64,000 nt of DNA from Protopterus annectens (taxonomy: Eukaryota > Chordata > Ceratodontiformes > Protopteridae): NCBI RefSeq assembly GCF_019279795.1, contig NC_056738.1, forward strand, positions 403,510,771 through 403,574,770. The letters run 5' to 3'. Position 1 is the stretch's first letter. Each line of letters starts with the position of its first letter. The translations under genes were made by a program, and so were the position numbers. The notes under the pieces are model-generated. The model was given only the letters and a program-made list of their open reading frames with translations, searched no databases and was not told where the DNA came from. This document shows, in pieces, positions 10,641-21,110 of the stretch.

Positions 10641-12253
10641 TGCTGTGAGATAAGCAAGCTGAAAAGGTTTAGGGTCAGCAGATTGGGGTGAACTATCCTT
10701 TTGTCTTACGCGAGGTCTACCCTCTGGTAAATGCCAAGGTTTCTGATTGGTGAACTGGAGGAGGAGTGGAAACCAGTGTTGCCTGGGCCAGTTTGGAGCT
10801 ATCAGAATGGTCCTTGGACACATCTTTAGAAGGACTCAAGCCAGAAGTTTTGGGGGGCATAAATGAAGAGGTGAGCCCATGGGAAGGAGAAGGCAGCAGT
10901 TCTCCATGCCGATGCCCGTCTTGCCCAAGTACAGAATTGCTCCAGTTGAGCATCGTCCTTGCTGGCAAGCAGGTCCACCTGTGGGGTGTCCCATTTTTGA
11001 GCTATGCTGAGAAAGTTCTCTGTAGGTGCCACTCATGGGGGTCTGCCAAGCTCCTGCTGAGGTGATTTGCAAGGGTGCTTTGTTCCCCTGGCAGATATTG
11101 TGCTAGGTGGTGAAATCCCAGTGAGTGTGCTGTCTCCCAGACTTGCATGGTTATTCATCACAGGATGTAGGTGTGTGCTCCTCCTTGTTGGTTCATGTAC
11201 CATGCGACTGTGGTGTTGTCTGTTTGTACTTACTTACAGAACCCCTGGTATCCATTTCTCTTTGAAGGCCAGTATGCTTTTTAGTACTGTCATGAGTTTT
11301 CCAATTCATGTGCTTACTGTTGGTCTGGGAATCCCATATCCCGTGGATTTGGAGATGTAGTGCATGCCCCCCCCCCCCCTTTGCGATGTCTGATGCATCT
11401 GTGGTGAGGGTTTGCCCCGGAGGGAAGACTTTTAAGGCTAAACCCAGATTCTGGGTGCAAGCCTATACCCACCATATCAGCTCTTACTTGAGGGAAGGTA
11501 TCAGATGCATTTTGGTGTCCATGGACTGCGTGCTCTAGCACCACACATTCTTTAGATACCGCTAAAGCTTCATGTGTAGCCCAGTTAATGGCACCATGAG
11601 GATACAAGATGCCATGTACCCCAGAGCTCTGAGGAATTCTCTAGCTGTTACGCACGTTTGCGCAGCAAGTTCTAGAAGTAGCTGGTCAAAAAGGTGTCTG
11701 TGGAGAGAGGAAGGTCTTTTGGCGGGAAGAGTGCAGGAATGCCCAGGAAAAAAATATCTGTTTGGATGGCACAGTGATTGACTTCTTTAGGTTTAGAGTG
11801 AACCCCAAGGAGGATAGGAGGTCCAGTGTGAATTTCACATCTGAGAATCTGACAGGTCAGACACCTGTATTAGGGCAATCATACAGGTATGAGTAAATCT
11901 GGACCCCTGTGGTCCTGCAGAAGGCAAAGGCAGGAGCCAAGCACTTTGTGAAAACCCTTGGTGCATTAGACAGTCCAAAGGGCACAGCTGAAAACTGATG
12001 ACTTGCTCAGAAGGAAAGAAAGTTTCAGTGAGAATTTGATATGGGACTATGCAGATAGACATCTTTTAGGTCTAAAAAAAACAAATGCATGAGAAGCTAA
12101 CATAGGGAGTAGTTTCTGTGGGGTCAACATTTTGAATTTTGGTATCCTGGAAAAATTTGTTTCACAGGTCCTGAATGGGATGCCAAAACCCTTCTTGCAT
12201 GGGTACTAGGAAGAGTCTGGAGTAAAATCCTTCCCATGTTTGATGTTCTGGAA
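10641..12253 (-). pseudogene. D1 RNase H and RT remnant
   Basis: 10700-10830 gives LIAPNWPRQHWFPLL, and 10826-11032 gives TPQVDLLASKDDAQLEQFC, matching the IAPDWPRQHWYPLL and RPDIDLFAS...LEKFC blocks that lie between RNase H and YR in the other copies. 11060-11460 holds a decayed RNase H, including the DNTTV and MVHEPT region. 11800-12245 holds the central RT (QVISFQLCPLDCLMHQGF against QFSALPFGLSTAPRVF). A C-run of about 13 nt lies at 11368-11380. Multiple frameshifts. Confidence 0.7.
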
Positions 12254-12470
12254 AGTACAGTTATGAACACTTACCATAAATGTAGACGTTAGTCATCATT
12301 TTTGGGTTATCTGCTTGCAGTAGCCCTCGGCCTGATTAACAAAGTCTTGGGTCCTACATCGGTTGCTGTCCCTTCTTCCATGACGTCTGGTCAGAGGAAC
12401 AAAACATGCAGCTGACACCATTGCATCAGTTTTTCTTGCCCCAGATGTTAGGTGCCTCCTTAATGGGAAG
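12254..12470 (-). repeat. D2 3' inverted terminal repeat
   Basis: Starts agtacagttatgaacactta with ccataaatgtagacgttag, then the family terminal block with tgacgtct at the CRE position and tttttcttgccccagatgtt at the inner edge. The TATA position reads gaggaacaaaac, so this end has lost the TATA box. Confidence 0.85.
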
Positions 12471-12594
12471 CAATTAAATCTATAAATATACAAAGCAATA
12501 CCTCCAACAAAAAAAGTAAATGCACCAAAAAGCTTTTGAAGACAGCAAAGGAAAGTAGAGGTATATCCAAAAAAAAAAAGGGGACTGGAGGGAG

Positions 12595-12720
12595 GCTAGC
12601 CAGGACTGCAACAGTGAATACACTAACAGACATTTTTGTTAAGTGTACACAACTGTACTATGTTCTTCGTGTTTCACTGTTGCAGTCATCACCTTTGGGT
12701 AGATTCCCAAAGATTAGGAT
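12595..12720 (-). repeat. D2 internal complementary region
   Basis: Reads gaatacactaacagacattt, then ttgttaagtgtacacaactg, then tactatgttcttcgtgtttc, then actgttgcagtcatcacctt. The first half is complementary to the left terminus of D2. The second half is complementary to the kind of right terminus seen in D5 and D8 (gaaacaNNNaacat). Confidence 0.8.
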
Positions 12721-12739
12721 GGGAGGAGGAATTGAAATA

Positions 12740-13931
12740 AAATTAGGACCAGCTAAAAGGCCCTGCAAGACTGCAGTGGCAAAGCCAGCTCTGGACAGAG
12801 AAAATTACAGATGGTAATGCTTGGTGAAATTATGTACAGAACTCCAGGTAGCAGCTTCTAGGATGTCCCTGGTAGGGATGCCTCTGAGAAAGGCTGTAGA
12901 GGTAGATGCAGCCCTGGCAGAATGGGGTCTGATCTCCTGTGGGATAGGCTTTCCGTGGAGTTTGTAGCAGAAATGAATGCAATGGCCTCTCCATTTGGAA
13001 ATAGTTTGCTTTAAAATAGCCTTCCCCTCTGCCCCTGCAGCAAATGCCTCCAGCAGTTGATCAGATTTCCTTTGAGGTTTAGTTCTGTCCAAGTAGAATC
13101 TAAGTTGTCTGTGCGCGTTTGAGTGCAGAATCCATTCCCCTTTGTTCTGTGGATTAGGAAAGAAGGTTGGCAAATGTATGGACTTAAGGACCACACCGGA
13201 TACCACCTTGTGCATGAAGGAGTGGTCTTGAGGGACTCCCTGTCTGCATGGAAGATTATGTAAGGCTCCACCTGCCATGAGTGCTTGTAATTCAGATATC
13301 CTTCTTGCTGAAGTGATTGCTAAAAGGAAAGCTGTTTTCCAAGAAAGGAATTTTAAGTCTGCAGTGGCAGCTGGCTCGAAAGGAGGAAGGGTGAGCTTTT
13401 CCAATACAAAGCTGAGGTCCCAGGCTGGAGTTGGAGCTCTCCTGAGTGGTCTTAGATTTTTCGCCCCTCTAAGGAACTGCTTAAGCAGTGGACGAGAATA
13501 GAGAGTGGTGATTCTGTGTTACAATGAGCTGAGATGGCCAAGGCGTGAATTTTGATGGAGGAGAAAGACAGGCCCTTAAGAAGCATCTCAGTTAAGTATT
13601 GTAAAATCTGAGGTAAATTGGACACTGTTGTGATCATCCCTTGAGACAGGTTCCAGGCACAGGATCTTTTCCATTTTTCAGCGCAAGACTTTCTGGTACT
13701 AGGCCTCCTTTCTTCTAAAATGATATCCATCACTGGTTTACTGAAGGATGGTAAATGAGAAATTATGTAATTAGCCAGGCTGCTAGATTCAGTGTTTGAA
13801 GTTGAGGGTGCAGAATTTGGTTCTCCTACTGAGACAATAGAGTAGGAGTCTGAGGCAGGTGCCATGGGGCCCCACAGTGACGCACTGCGCAAGAGGGGGG
13901 TACCAGTGTTGGTGTGGCCAGTCTGGTGCAA
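12740..13931 (-). pseudogene. D2 tyrosine recombinase, one frameshift from open
   Basis: Two open pieces. 13452-13931 carries the N-terminal part (RRPSTRKSCAEKWKR, then LPQILQYLTEML and FSSIKIHALAISAH). 12805-13404, about 199 codons, carries the catalytic domain: the Arg block TSARRISELQAL, RQLRFYLDRTK, the HxxR box as HSARAAS, and the nucleophile in FTKHYHL just before the stop at 12805. All catalytic residues of the R-HxxR-Y set are present. A frameshift between about 13400 and 13500 separates the two pieces. Role: site-specific integration of the circular DIRS DNA. Confidence 0.85.
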
Positions 13932-14580
13932 TCAAACTCGTCCTTGGTTTGTCTTGTTTGATCTTTAGTAGCACTTTGGAGAGCAGAGCCAGAGGAGAAA
14001 AGGCATACACTGATGGGTTTTTCCAGCTGAAGGACAGAGCATCCACCTTCCAACTTGTTTGTGGGGAGTCCTTGTGCAGAATTTGTCCAACTAATAGTTT
14101 TGGGGGAGGCAAACAAGTCTATCTGGGCTCCCCCATTTGCTCAACATGTTGAAAATCCTTAGTTCCAGTTTCCACTTGTGTGGGTCCATGAGGTTTCAGC
14201 TTAGTTTGTCTGCCAGTGTATTTAGTTTTCCTAGCAGGAACTGAGCTTATAAAAGTACTTGATAGCTCAGGGCTGTGTTCCACAATGCCATGGCTAGTCT
14301 GCAGAGGGGGTAAGAATGTGCACCCGCCTGCTTGTTTATGTACCACATAACATTGGTATTGTCCATCATTAATTGTCCTGGAAGAATGTGGTCCTTGAAG
14401 ACTGTCAGACCATTCTGTACAGCTAACATTTCTTTTTGATTGATATGCAGGTGCTCCATTTGCCCTGAATGAACTTCCCTGCCAGGTGGGCCTCCCATGC
14501 ATAGTCTGATGCGTCTGTTAAGGTTTGGGCGGCAGGGGGTAGTGTGAATGGTAGTCTCGTTTTGGTGGCAGGCCTCTGCC
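13932..14580 (-). pseudogene. D2 RNase H and RH-YR linker domain
   Basis: 14247-14498 shows HINQKEMLAV (the catalytic Glu), then MMDNTNVMWYINKQ (the second Asp), HSYPLCRLAMALWN and the YQVLL region. 13826-14112 carries the conserved linker with LLSKVLLKIK and LIAPDWPHQHWYPPL. Several frame changes. The linker block follows RNase H in all DIRS copies here; similar positions in described DIRS elements have been assigned to a methylase-like domain, which I cannot confirm from these residues. Confidence 0.75.
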
Positions 14581-14582
14581 CA

Positions 14583-15535
14583 TCAAAGGAACTCTAGGCG
14601 TAGTAAAGGTATGATGGGAATCATTGCTTCTAGATCCTGTGAATGCTGACACCATAGGCTTTTGAGATACCATTGCAGTTTCCTCATATGTAGCCTTGCA
14701 TATGGAATTAGAAGAATGCAGGAGGCCAAGAACCCCATTGCTTGCAGTATTTGCCTTGCAGATAACTGGGTTTTTGTGGCCACTTGTTTGAAGTAGGTTG
14801 TCAAATGAATCAGTTTCTCTAGCATGAGGAAAGCCATCTGGGAAGTTTTATTCAAGCTTGCTCCCAGGAATATAATTTGACGACAGGGTACCAGGTGTGA
14901 TTTCTTTTCGCTTATGGTGTACCCCAGACAGGTCAATACCCTCTGAACAAAGGCCAGATGATTCAAAAGTATGCCCTGGCTTTCTGCCTGAATTAGACAA
15001 TCGTCCAGATATGGGTATATTTGAACATTTCTTTGCCTGCAGAATGCAGTGACTGAAGCTAGGTACTTTGTGAATACCCTGGGCGCAGTAGGTAAGCCAA
15101 AGGGCAGTGCAGAGAACTGATAGTGCGTGTAACCTGCTTTGAAGCGTAGGTATTTTCTGCAAGACTCCCTGACAGGGATGTGCATGTATGCTTTTTTAAG
15201 TCTAGTGTTGCCAACCATGCATCTTTGCCTAGCATAAAAAGCAGCTGGTGAAGAGTCAGAATCTTGAATTTTGGAATCACCATAAAGGTATTTAGAGTAG
15301 AAAGGTCTAGGATAGGATGCCATGTATTGCCTTTTCTGGGTACCAGGAAAAAAAGTCTCGAATTGAACCCTTGCCCCTTTTCCTCTTCTGGTACCAACTG
15401 AATAGCCCCCATGCTTGAGAGAGTATTTGATTTTGGGCCTCTGCCCACTGATCTGGAGGTAGATCTAGCCACCCGCTTGGTGTTAGTAAGGTGTGGAAGT
15501 GAAGTCTGTATCCTTGGGACACTATTTAAAATCTA
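14583..15535 (-). pseudogene. D2 reverse transcriptase
   Basis: Open stretch 14583-15323 contains YMHIPVRESCRKYLRF, YQFSALPFGLPTAPRVFTK and the active site IYPYLDDCLIQAES (YLDD codons 15000-15011), then TISEKKSHLVP, IIFLGASLN and the thumb block LHMRKLQWYLKSLW. The N-terminal blocks LVPRKGNTWHPILDLS and LLFMLGKDAWLATLDL lie in another frame (15059-15472), so one frameshift sits near 15180-15200. Catalytic Asp residues are intact. Confidence 0.88.
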
Positions 15536-17380
15536 TTTGTCCTGGGTAATGAGTTCCCAGCTTTTGGCCTGCAGATCAATCTTTCCACCTAAAGGAGCAT
15601 TTTAGTTGGGAAGTGCTTGGAAGTTTTAGAAGCAAGTCATTGAGACAGTTTTCCACTGGGGGGGGGGGGGGGGGTCTTATTACTTCCTGATTTGGGTAAG
15701 GAAACCAGCCACTGCTTTAGTCTTGTGTGTCCCCTGGGACTGAAACCTGGTGTTTCTGCTATGTCTGGGTTTGGCTTGAGAAGACCTTGAAGAGGCTGGA
15801 AAGGACCAATTCTTAGATGGCCAGTGCCTACTAAATCTAGGAGGCTGAACTTGTAAGAAATCTTTTAACAGTCTGCATAGATTTAGCTTTATCTTCCATC
15901 TTTTTAAGAACTTCCTCAGCCTTGTTGCCAAACAGGCAGTCCTGACTTAAGAGAACATCCAACAATTTAGCTTTAACATGATCAGGTATTGCTCCTTAAG
16001 CATGCCTTCTGAGCACAGAACCAGTAACAGCAGCCCTGCAAGAGGCCTCCAAAGAATCAAATCCACATTGCCAAGTATGTTTTCCAACCTGTTCAGCAGA
16101 ATGCATTAAATTCTGTAATTATATAATTTTCCGCACAGACAGGAATAATCATCATTTTCTGTTTAAGCAATCCAATAACATGTTGTTGATACTTTGAAAC
16201 TGGCAGTTTAAAGCCCTAATGGCCAAGGTTGCAGAAGTGTAAATCACCTTACCCCATCTATCCAGCGCCCTGGAGTCTATCAGGAGGAGTAGGATTTTTA
16301 GCAGTAGACGCCTTAATGTCCTTGGGTCCCTGTGAAATAGTCTCTGGACCCGCAATAGGATTTTTAAAAAGGAACTTGTGTGAATCAGGAACCCTGTAAT
16401 ATCTGCCAGATTTTCTGGGAGCAGGAGGCAAAAAATCAGGGGCCAAACTAGATACCGAAAAAACAATATCTAGTACAGGAGGAATAGCTAAATGCTTATG
16501 CCGAGGCAGGAGTAAGAAATCCCCCCTAAGCCTCTTTTTTGAATCAGAAAAATCCTGTCTTTCCCCATTGGAAATGCACCCTTAAGAGTATGTAAGGTTT
16601 CACGAAAAGAAAAATCCTCTGGATGGGAAGCAGAGGGAATAGAGTCCTCTGCATCAGAATCCTTAGGAGTGGATCCAAATCAGAAGAATCTGAAAAATCA
16701 TATTCCTGGTCAGAAGATTCATAAACAATGTCAGTCCTAGGTCTCTTAGGAGGGGAAGGCTGGCTTCCCCTAAGATATTCAACCATTTTTATTTGTTTTT
16801 TTAGGCACAGAGGCCTGAGCATGCACAGCCTGGGCACCGTTTTTTTTAGGAATGTTTCAAGACTTAGGCCTAAAAGGAGGAGTCTGTAGGCCTGAATACA
16901 CCCTCAGAAGTCAGTGCCTGCACAGCAGCTCCAGACCCATCCAAGGTAGAGACTTCCATAGGTTCCATAGTTGAAGCATCACGCGGCATACCGGACTCAG
17001 AATGGGTCTCAGTAGAGGCCTGCGAATCAGAAGTAGCAGGTATCAGGGGCTGCAAAAGTGCCTCACTGAGTACTGGTGACTGGCTTAGAAGCGTCGTTGG
17101 CAGTTTTGGACCTCGGTGGCCTGTTTTTATCCTTGCGTTTTTTCGGAATCCCGGTAGTTGGATGGCTAACCAACAAGATTTCTGGATAATTAAACAGAGA
17201 ACCGAAATATTTAGAGGCAAAAATATGCAGACGACGGATAGTGCGCTGATTAAATAAAGCACAAAACCGACAGCACGGCACATCCTGGTAAAGGCCTAGG
17301 CAAGGAATACAGTATGAATAAAAATCTTTGAGGTATTTGCTTTCTACAAGTAATGCAATTAACTTTTACTGACCTCGGTA
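15536..17380 (-). pseudogene. D2 gag remnant
   Basis: N-terminal zinc block lies at about 17240-17370, and a Pro/Ser/Thr-rich linker at 16870-17200. The acidic and SLPPAPRK-like part follows at 16150-16560, then the C-terminal conserved block, then FLQVQPPRFSRHWPSKNWSF near 15790-15850. The expected start ATG is AGG (17372-17374 reads cct on the plus strand). A run of 16 G at 15659-15674 lies near the 3' end. Function inferred: nucleocapsid-like ORF1 of DIRS elements. Confidence 0.75.
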
Positions 17381-17468
17381 AGGAGCAAGAAAAAGTTTCC
17401 CCAACGGGGTACTTAGCTTTATTTGAAGACTTTGGTTCTGAAACTCGAAAATGAAAATTTCCATCTTT

Positions 17469-18310
17469 GAAGACTACTACAGCTTTAGGCCCCAAAAAGG
17501 CACTCTGTCAAGGAGGGTATCCAGGAGATTAGCTTTCACCTGGTCTGGTAGGGGTTGCTCCTCAAGCCAACTGCGTCTCCTGATCACTGTGCCAGTGACA
17601 GGAGACTTCCATGACATCATACCTGCAGTGTAGGGAGTGTTTAGCACAAACTGGAATGGCACAGAAGTAAAAGTTCCTTAGAAAGTTTATCCCCAAGACT
17701 GCAGAGATTTTGTTTTAGATGGTCAAGAATGGTTTGCTGGTATTTCATCATAAGGAAATGGCAGTTGAAGGCCCTCACAGAAAGGAATGTTTAAGTGTAC
17801 ACTCTTTCAAAATCTATCAAGAGCCCTATTTTCTTTGTCAGTAGGTACAGGGTTCCTAGAGGTACTGGTCCTACAACCCCTCAGGACCGGAGGTGACCAT
17901 TTTAGGGTCAGCAGTTCGGTTTTTGAACAGATTTATTAAGAGTACTGCAGCCCGTACAACCAGTCAAGCTTTCTGGGTGCAGGAGGGAGTGAGTCAGGAT
18001 TTAAGGAAGCATCCTGAAAAAACACCTTCCACTACTTCCAGAACAGGTGGGATTTCTAAGGGTTTGTGCTCGGGGAAGTCTAAGAACTCCCTTTTTTGGC
18101 ATGTGGGCATTCTTGTGCTTCCCACTGGAAATGTCTAGAGAATGTTGGTTTTCCCCAGAAACTGAATTCAGTACCTTATTTTGAAATTTTGAGGACCCAC
18201 TAAACCTGTGGAATTCCTCCCACTCCTTCACATAATCCCAATTCTTACAGGTGAAGTGTGGATCAGTAGGTGAGGGAGAGAATGGGGGCAGGGGGATTTT
18301 AAGGAGAAGA
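17469..18310 (-). pseudogene. Older DIRS gag fragment
   Basis: Minus-strand blocks GTVIRRRSWLEEQPLPDQVK near 17510-17600 and, near 17960-18070, PEHKPLEIPPVLEVV followed after a frameshift by ASLNPDSLPPAPRK correspond to gag in D3, D6 and D7. The order is correct for a minus-strand gag. It may be the rest of D1 or a separate element. No ITR is visible at either edge. Confidence 0.7.
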
Positions 18311-18321
18311 GAAACTTGAGA

Positions 18322-18455
18322 GGTTGGGAGGGTGGCCTAATGGTTAAGGTGTTTGCCTCACAAACACAAGGTGCAGGGTTTGAGTCTCACAAGGGATAAT
18401 TGGCTAGGCTTAAAATAGCTCGCAAGGGCAGTTAGCCTAGTACTACTCTATGAAC
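18322..18455 (+). mobile_element. tRNA-derived SINE with a CR1-type 3' tail
   Basis: The head contains a perfect pol III A box, tggcctaatgg (18333-18343), and a near-perfect B box, gtttgagtc (18378-18386, one C-to-T change), at tRNA-like spacing. After a short join, 18401-18455 reads tggctaggcttaaaatagct, then cgcaagggcagttagcctag, then tactactctatgaac. This aligns with the last 56 bp or so of CR1-A on the minus strand (ggctaggcttataaatgccc...agcctagtataaacctatgaac). A tRNA head plus a LINE-matching tail is the standard layout of a SINE mobilised by that LINE. No clear TSD was found. Confidence 0.8.
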
Positions 18456-19547
18456 ATGAGTAATGTCATGGTCCGAGAGCAGACACATTTCTCCTCTTGT
18501 TCTGCTTGACCTCTCCCTACCACGCTATCCTCTTTCGAGGTTTGCTTCCTCACCCTTGTTCGGTGTAGAAAGGCCATCTTTTACCTGCATTGACTTCTGC
18601 AACACATTGGAATTTGAAAAAGAATGAAAGAACTGCTTCACTGACACCCCATGTTTCACCTGCTCTTCTCCACTCAAATACCTCTCCAGCTGTGAAGCAA
18701 AAAGTTTGCTACAATGGTGCATTAAGGAGCTCCACCACTTAAGGTGGGACCCTCAGAGGCATGCCTCCAAATGGCAACTCAAAAGCTGCTGCTGCCATGC
18801 ATGGGGTTCCAAGTCCATCACAGTTAAATTTCAAGGAGTGCCTTGCACTGATGCTGCATCTCTTGCATAGTTTTTATGTAAAATCTGAACCATGTATATA
18901 AAAAAGTGGGGGGAGGGGTCAGACCTCCTATGAGCAGGTGCTACGGATTCTGGATCCACTGATGCACTATTAAAATGAATCGTTCAGTAAGTTTAAACAT
19001 AGGGATATGCTAGATGTCACAGGCAGTTCCAAAGTATCCATGTCTTAAATTAGACAAGACCTTTCATCCTAGGACAGGGCAACCCCCAAATGGGATCCAA
19101 TGGTGGAAAAAAACAGGGTGCCCTTGCGTCTGATTGAAGATATGAAGGGGAAATAGCTGGCCTGCACAAACTTGTTCATCCACCTCTGAGCAAGAATATA
19201 TGACTCATCCTGGGGGGGGGGGTGGAAGCGGGGGGCTAGGCTCACTTCTCTCTTTAGAAGTGTCTCAGTTTCCAAAGCAGGCTACAACGAATTTCCAAGC
19301 AAGCTGGTAAATGTCACGAGAAGGAGACTGTGCTACCTGGGCAATGGAATGAGAAACTGCTGCTGAACCTAGATGAAGGCAAACTGCCAAACATCTGTTT
19401 TGGTCAGGATCACTTGGGACTTAGCTTTATGGGGATAAGAAGCAAGAGTGGCCTTGGGTCATGGGAGGATACCCACCACCCCAATGTTGACTCTCTGCAT
19501 TCTTTCAAATTACTACCCTGGGGAAACCACACCCCACTTCACTGAAA
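18456..19547. other. Unassigned, probably old repeat DNA
   Basis: No long ORF, no inverted repeat and no block I can match to the DIRS, CR1 or L1 copies, apart from a short G-run at 19212-19221. It sits between an old gag fragment and the D3 terminus and may be decayed DIRS sequence, but I cannot support that. Confidence 0.3.
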
Positions 19548-19785
19548 AGTACAGTTTTGTACCTACCATAAATGTAGATGTTAAGAGTGCTACTACAGCT
19601 GCAGTCATAACAGATGGGTTACCCTGCCGTCAGGCAGATCCTCGGTTGGCCGAATTCCAAAGTCTAGGTCCGGCATCGGTTGTCGTTGCTTCTTCCCTGA
19701 CGTCAGTGTGGCAGGGGTATAAGAACCAGCAGACGCCATCTTCTTCAGTTTTTTTTGCCCCAGATGTCAGGTGCCCCCAGAAGGA
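19548..19785 (-). repeat. D3 3' ITR with TATA and CRE-like octamer
   Basis: Reads agtacagttttgtacctacc then ataaatgtagatgtta, then the inverse of the 5' ITR, with ctgacgtcagtg, ggggtataagaa (plus-strand TATA) and agatgtcaggtgcc at the inner edge. A promoter here would point on the plus strand, into the element. Confidence 0.9.
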
Positions 19786-19934
19786 AGGCAAAACAAACTT
19801 GTGTAATAATGCAATGTAATATAATCAAAAAGCAGTAGTTTGCAAGCAAATACATCATAAAAGAATACCCCTAGCAGGTTGTATGAGGAGGTGTTTGTCA
19901 TAAGGCCTGTTCCAAGAGGGGATGGAGGAAGGGA

Positions 19935-20045
19935 AACCTGGACTGCAGCTGTATTCACTCGAACATCTACATTTATGGTAGGTACAAAACTGTACTATGT
20001 TCATCGTGCATACAGCTACAGTCATAACAGATGGGTAGAATCCCA
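19935..20045 (-). repeat. D3 internal complementary region
   Basis: Composite: aacatctacatttatggtag, then gtacaaaactgtact (complement of the first 35 nt or so of the left terminus), joined directly to atgttcatcgtgcatacagc (complement of the right terminus gctgtatgcacgatgaacat at 25043-25062), then tacagtcataacagatggg. The join ...gtact|atgttc... equals the junction of the two ends in a circle. Confidence 0.93.
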
Positions 20046-20059
20046 AAGCTAAAAAGGGG

Positions 20060-21110
20060 TGGCAGGCACTAAGTGGAACTAGGAGGAGCAAGGATGCCCT
20101 GCAAGACTGCTGTGGCAAAGCCTGCTCTAGATTTAGAGTAAAGTGGAAAGTGATAGTGCTTGGAGAAAGTGTGCACAGAACTTCAAGTGGCTGCTTCCAA
20201 AATGTCCTTGGTAGGAACTCCCCTGAGGAAAGCTGCAGAGGTAGCTGTGGCCCTTGTGGAGTGAGATCTGATGCTTGTAGGCACAGTCTTTCCATGAAAT
20301 GAGTAACAAAAGCGTATGCAGTGGGCTATCCATTTTGAGATGGTCTGTTTGGAGATGGCCTTTCCTTGAGCACCTGTAGCATAGGACACAGAGTTGCTCT
20401 GATTTTCTGAATGGCTTTGTCCTGTCCAAATAATAACGAAGTTGTCTGTGAATGTCCATGGCATGTAGTAGTCTTTCCCCTTTGTTTTGTGGGTTAGGAT
20501 AAAAGGTAGGTAAGTGGATAGTCTGATTCAAGGCTACACTGGATACTACCTTTGGCATAAAGGAAGGGTTGGTTCGTAAAGAGACTCTGTCCTGATGGAA
20601 AATGATGAAAGGTTGCACAGCCATGAGGGCCTGTAGTTCCGAAACCCTGCATGCTGAAGTGATAGCCAGAAGGAAGGCTGTTTTCCATGACAAATAATGC
20701 AGTTCTGTTGAAGCAGCTGGCTCAAATGGAGGCAGGGTCAACTTTTCTAAAATGAAGTTGAGGTCCCAAGCAGGTATTGGTGGTTTCCCTTGGGGGTTTT
20801 ATATTCTTAGCCCCTCTGAGGAACTGTCTTAAGAGAGGATGAGAGAATAAAGGAGGATCAGTGTTGTATTGTGCAGAAATGGCTGAAGCATGGATCTTGA
20901 TGGAGGAGAAGGAAAGTCCACTGTTTAACATCTCAGCTAGGTACTGTAATATTTGAGGTAAATTTAGTACCCAAGGATTCTGGCCCTTTTTCTGATTCCA
21001 GGCACAAAATCGTTTCCATTTGGCGGAGTAGGCTTTTCTAGTAGAAGGTCTTCTGGTCACCAAGATGACATCCTGCACCTCCTTGGAGAGGAGGGTCTGT
21101 TGGGAAATCA
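20060..21110 (-). pseudogene. D3 tyrosine recombinase
   Basis: N-terminal block TRRPSTRKAYSAKWKRFCAW begins near 21060, then LPQILQYLAEML, FSSIKIHASAISAQY and FSHPLLRQFLRGAKNIKPP. The 202-codon open piece 20133-20741 holds MTLPPFEPAAST, LSWKTAFLLAITSACRVSEL (first Arg kept), then RQLRYYLDRTK. The HxxR box (RSHSTRATATSAAF) lies in 20183-20464 in a shifted frame. The Tyr block reads FSKHYHF with the Tyr codon at 20153-20155. Catalytic residues are all present but spread over three frames. The N-terminal frame stays open upstream to 21654, overlapping RNase H. Confidence 0.85.

Larger units (their letters stand above)
9125..12253 (-). mobile_element. D1: DIRS element, 3' half, cut by D2
   Basis: Left terminus AGTACAG at 9125, followed by the 3' ITR, spacer, ICR, recombinase, linker, RNase H and the C-terminal part of RT. 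The RT is interrupted at 12253 by the terminus of D2. Gag sequence at 17469-18310, beyond D2, may be the rest of D1; about 600 bp expected between them is missing, together with the 5' ITR of D2. The coding parts are heavily decayed, more than in D2, consistent with D1 being the older host. Confidence 0.85.
12254..17468 (-). mobile_element. D2: DIRS element lacking its 5' ITR
   Basis: Left terminus AGTACAG at 12254, in the order 3' ITR, spacer, ICR, YR, RNase H, RT, gag on the minus strand. It ends at about 17468, inside the untranslated leader just before gag. The TATA, CRE and terminal part of the 5' ITR seen in D3, D5, D6, D7 and D8 are absent, and older gag-internal sequence follows directly. 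This is best explained by a deletion across the D2/D1 boundary. Confidence 0.88.

Noticed and set aside
10766-11065. Plus-strand open frame of 99 codons
   Set aside because: Antisense shadow of the DIRS linker domain on the minus strand.
18322-18400. A functional tRNA gene
   Set aside because: A and B boxes are present but the acceptor stem does not pair and the sequence continues into a CR1 tail; it is a SINE head.
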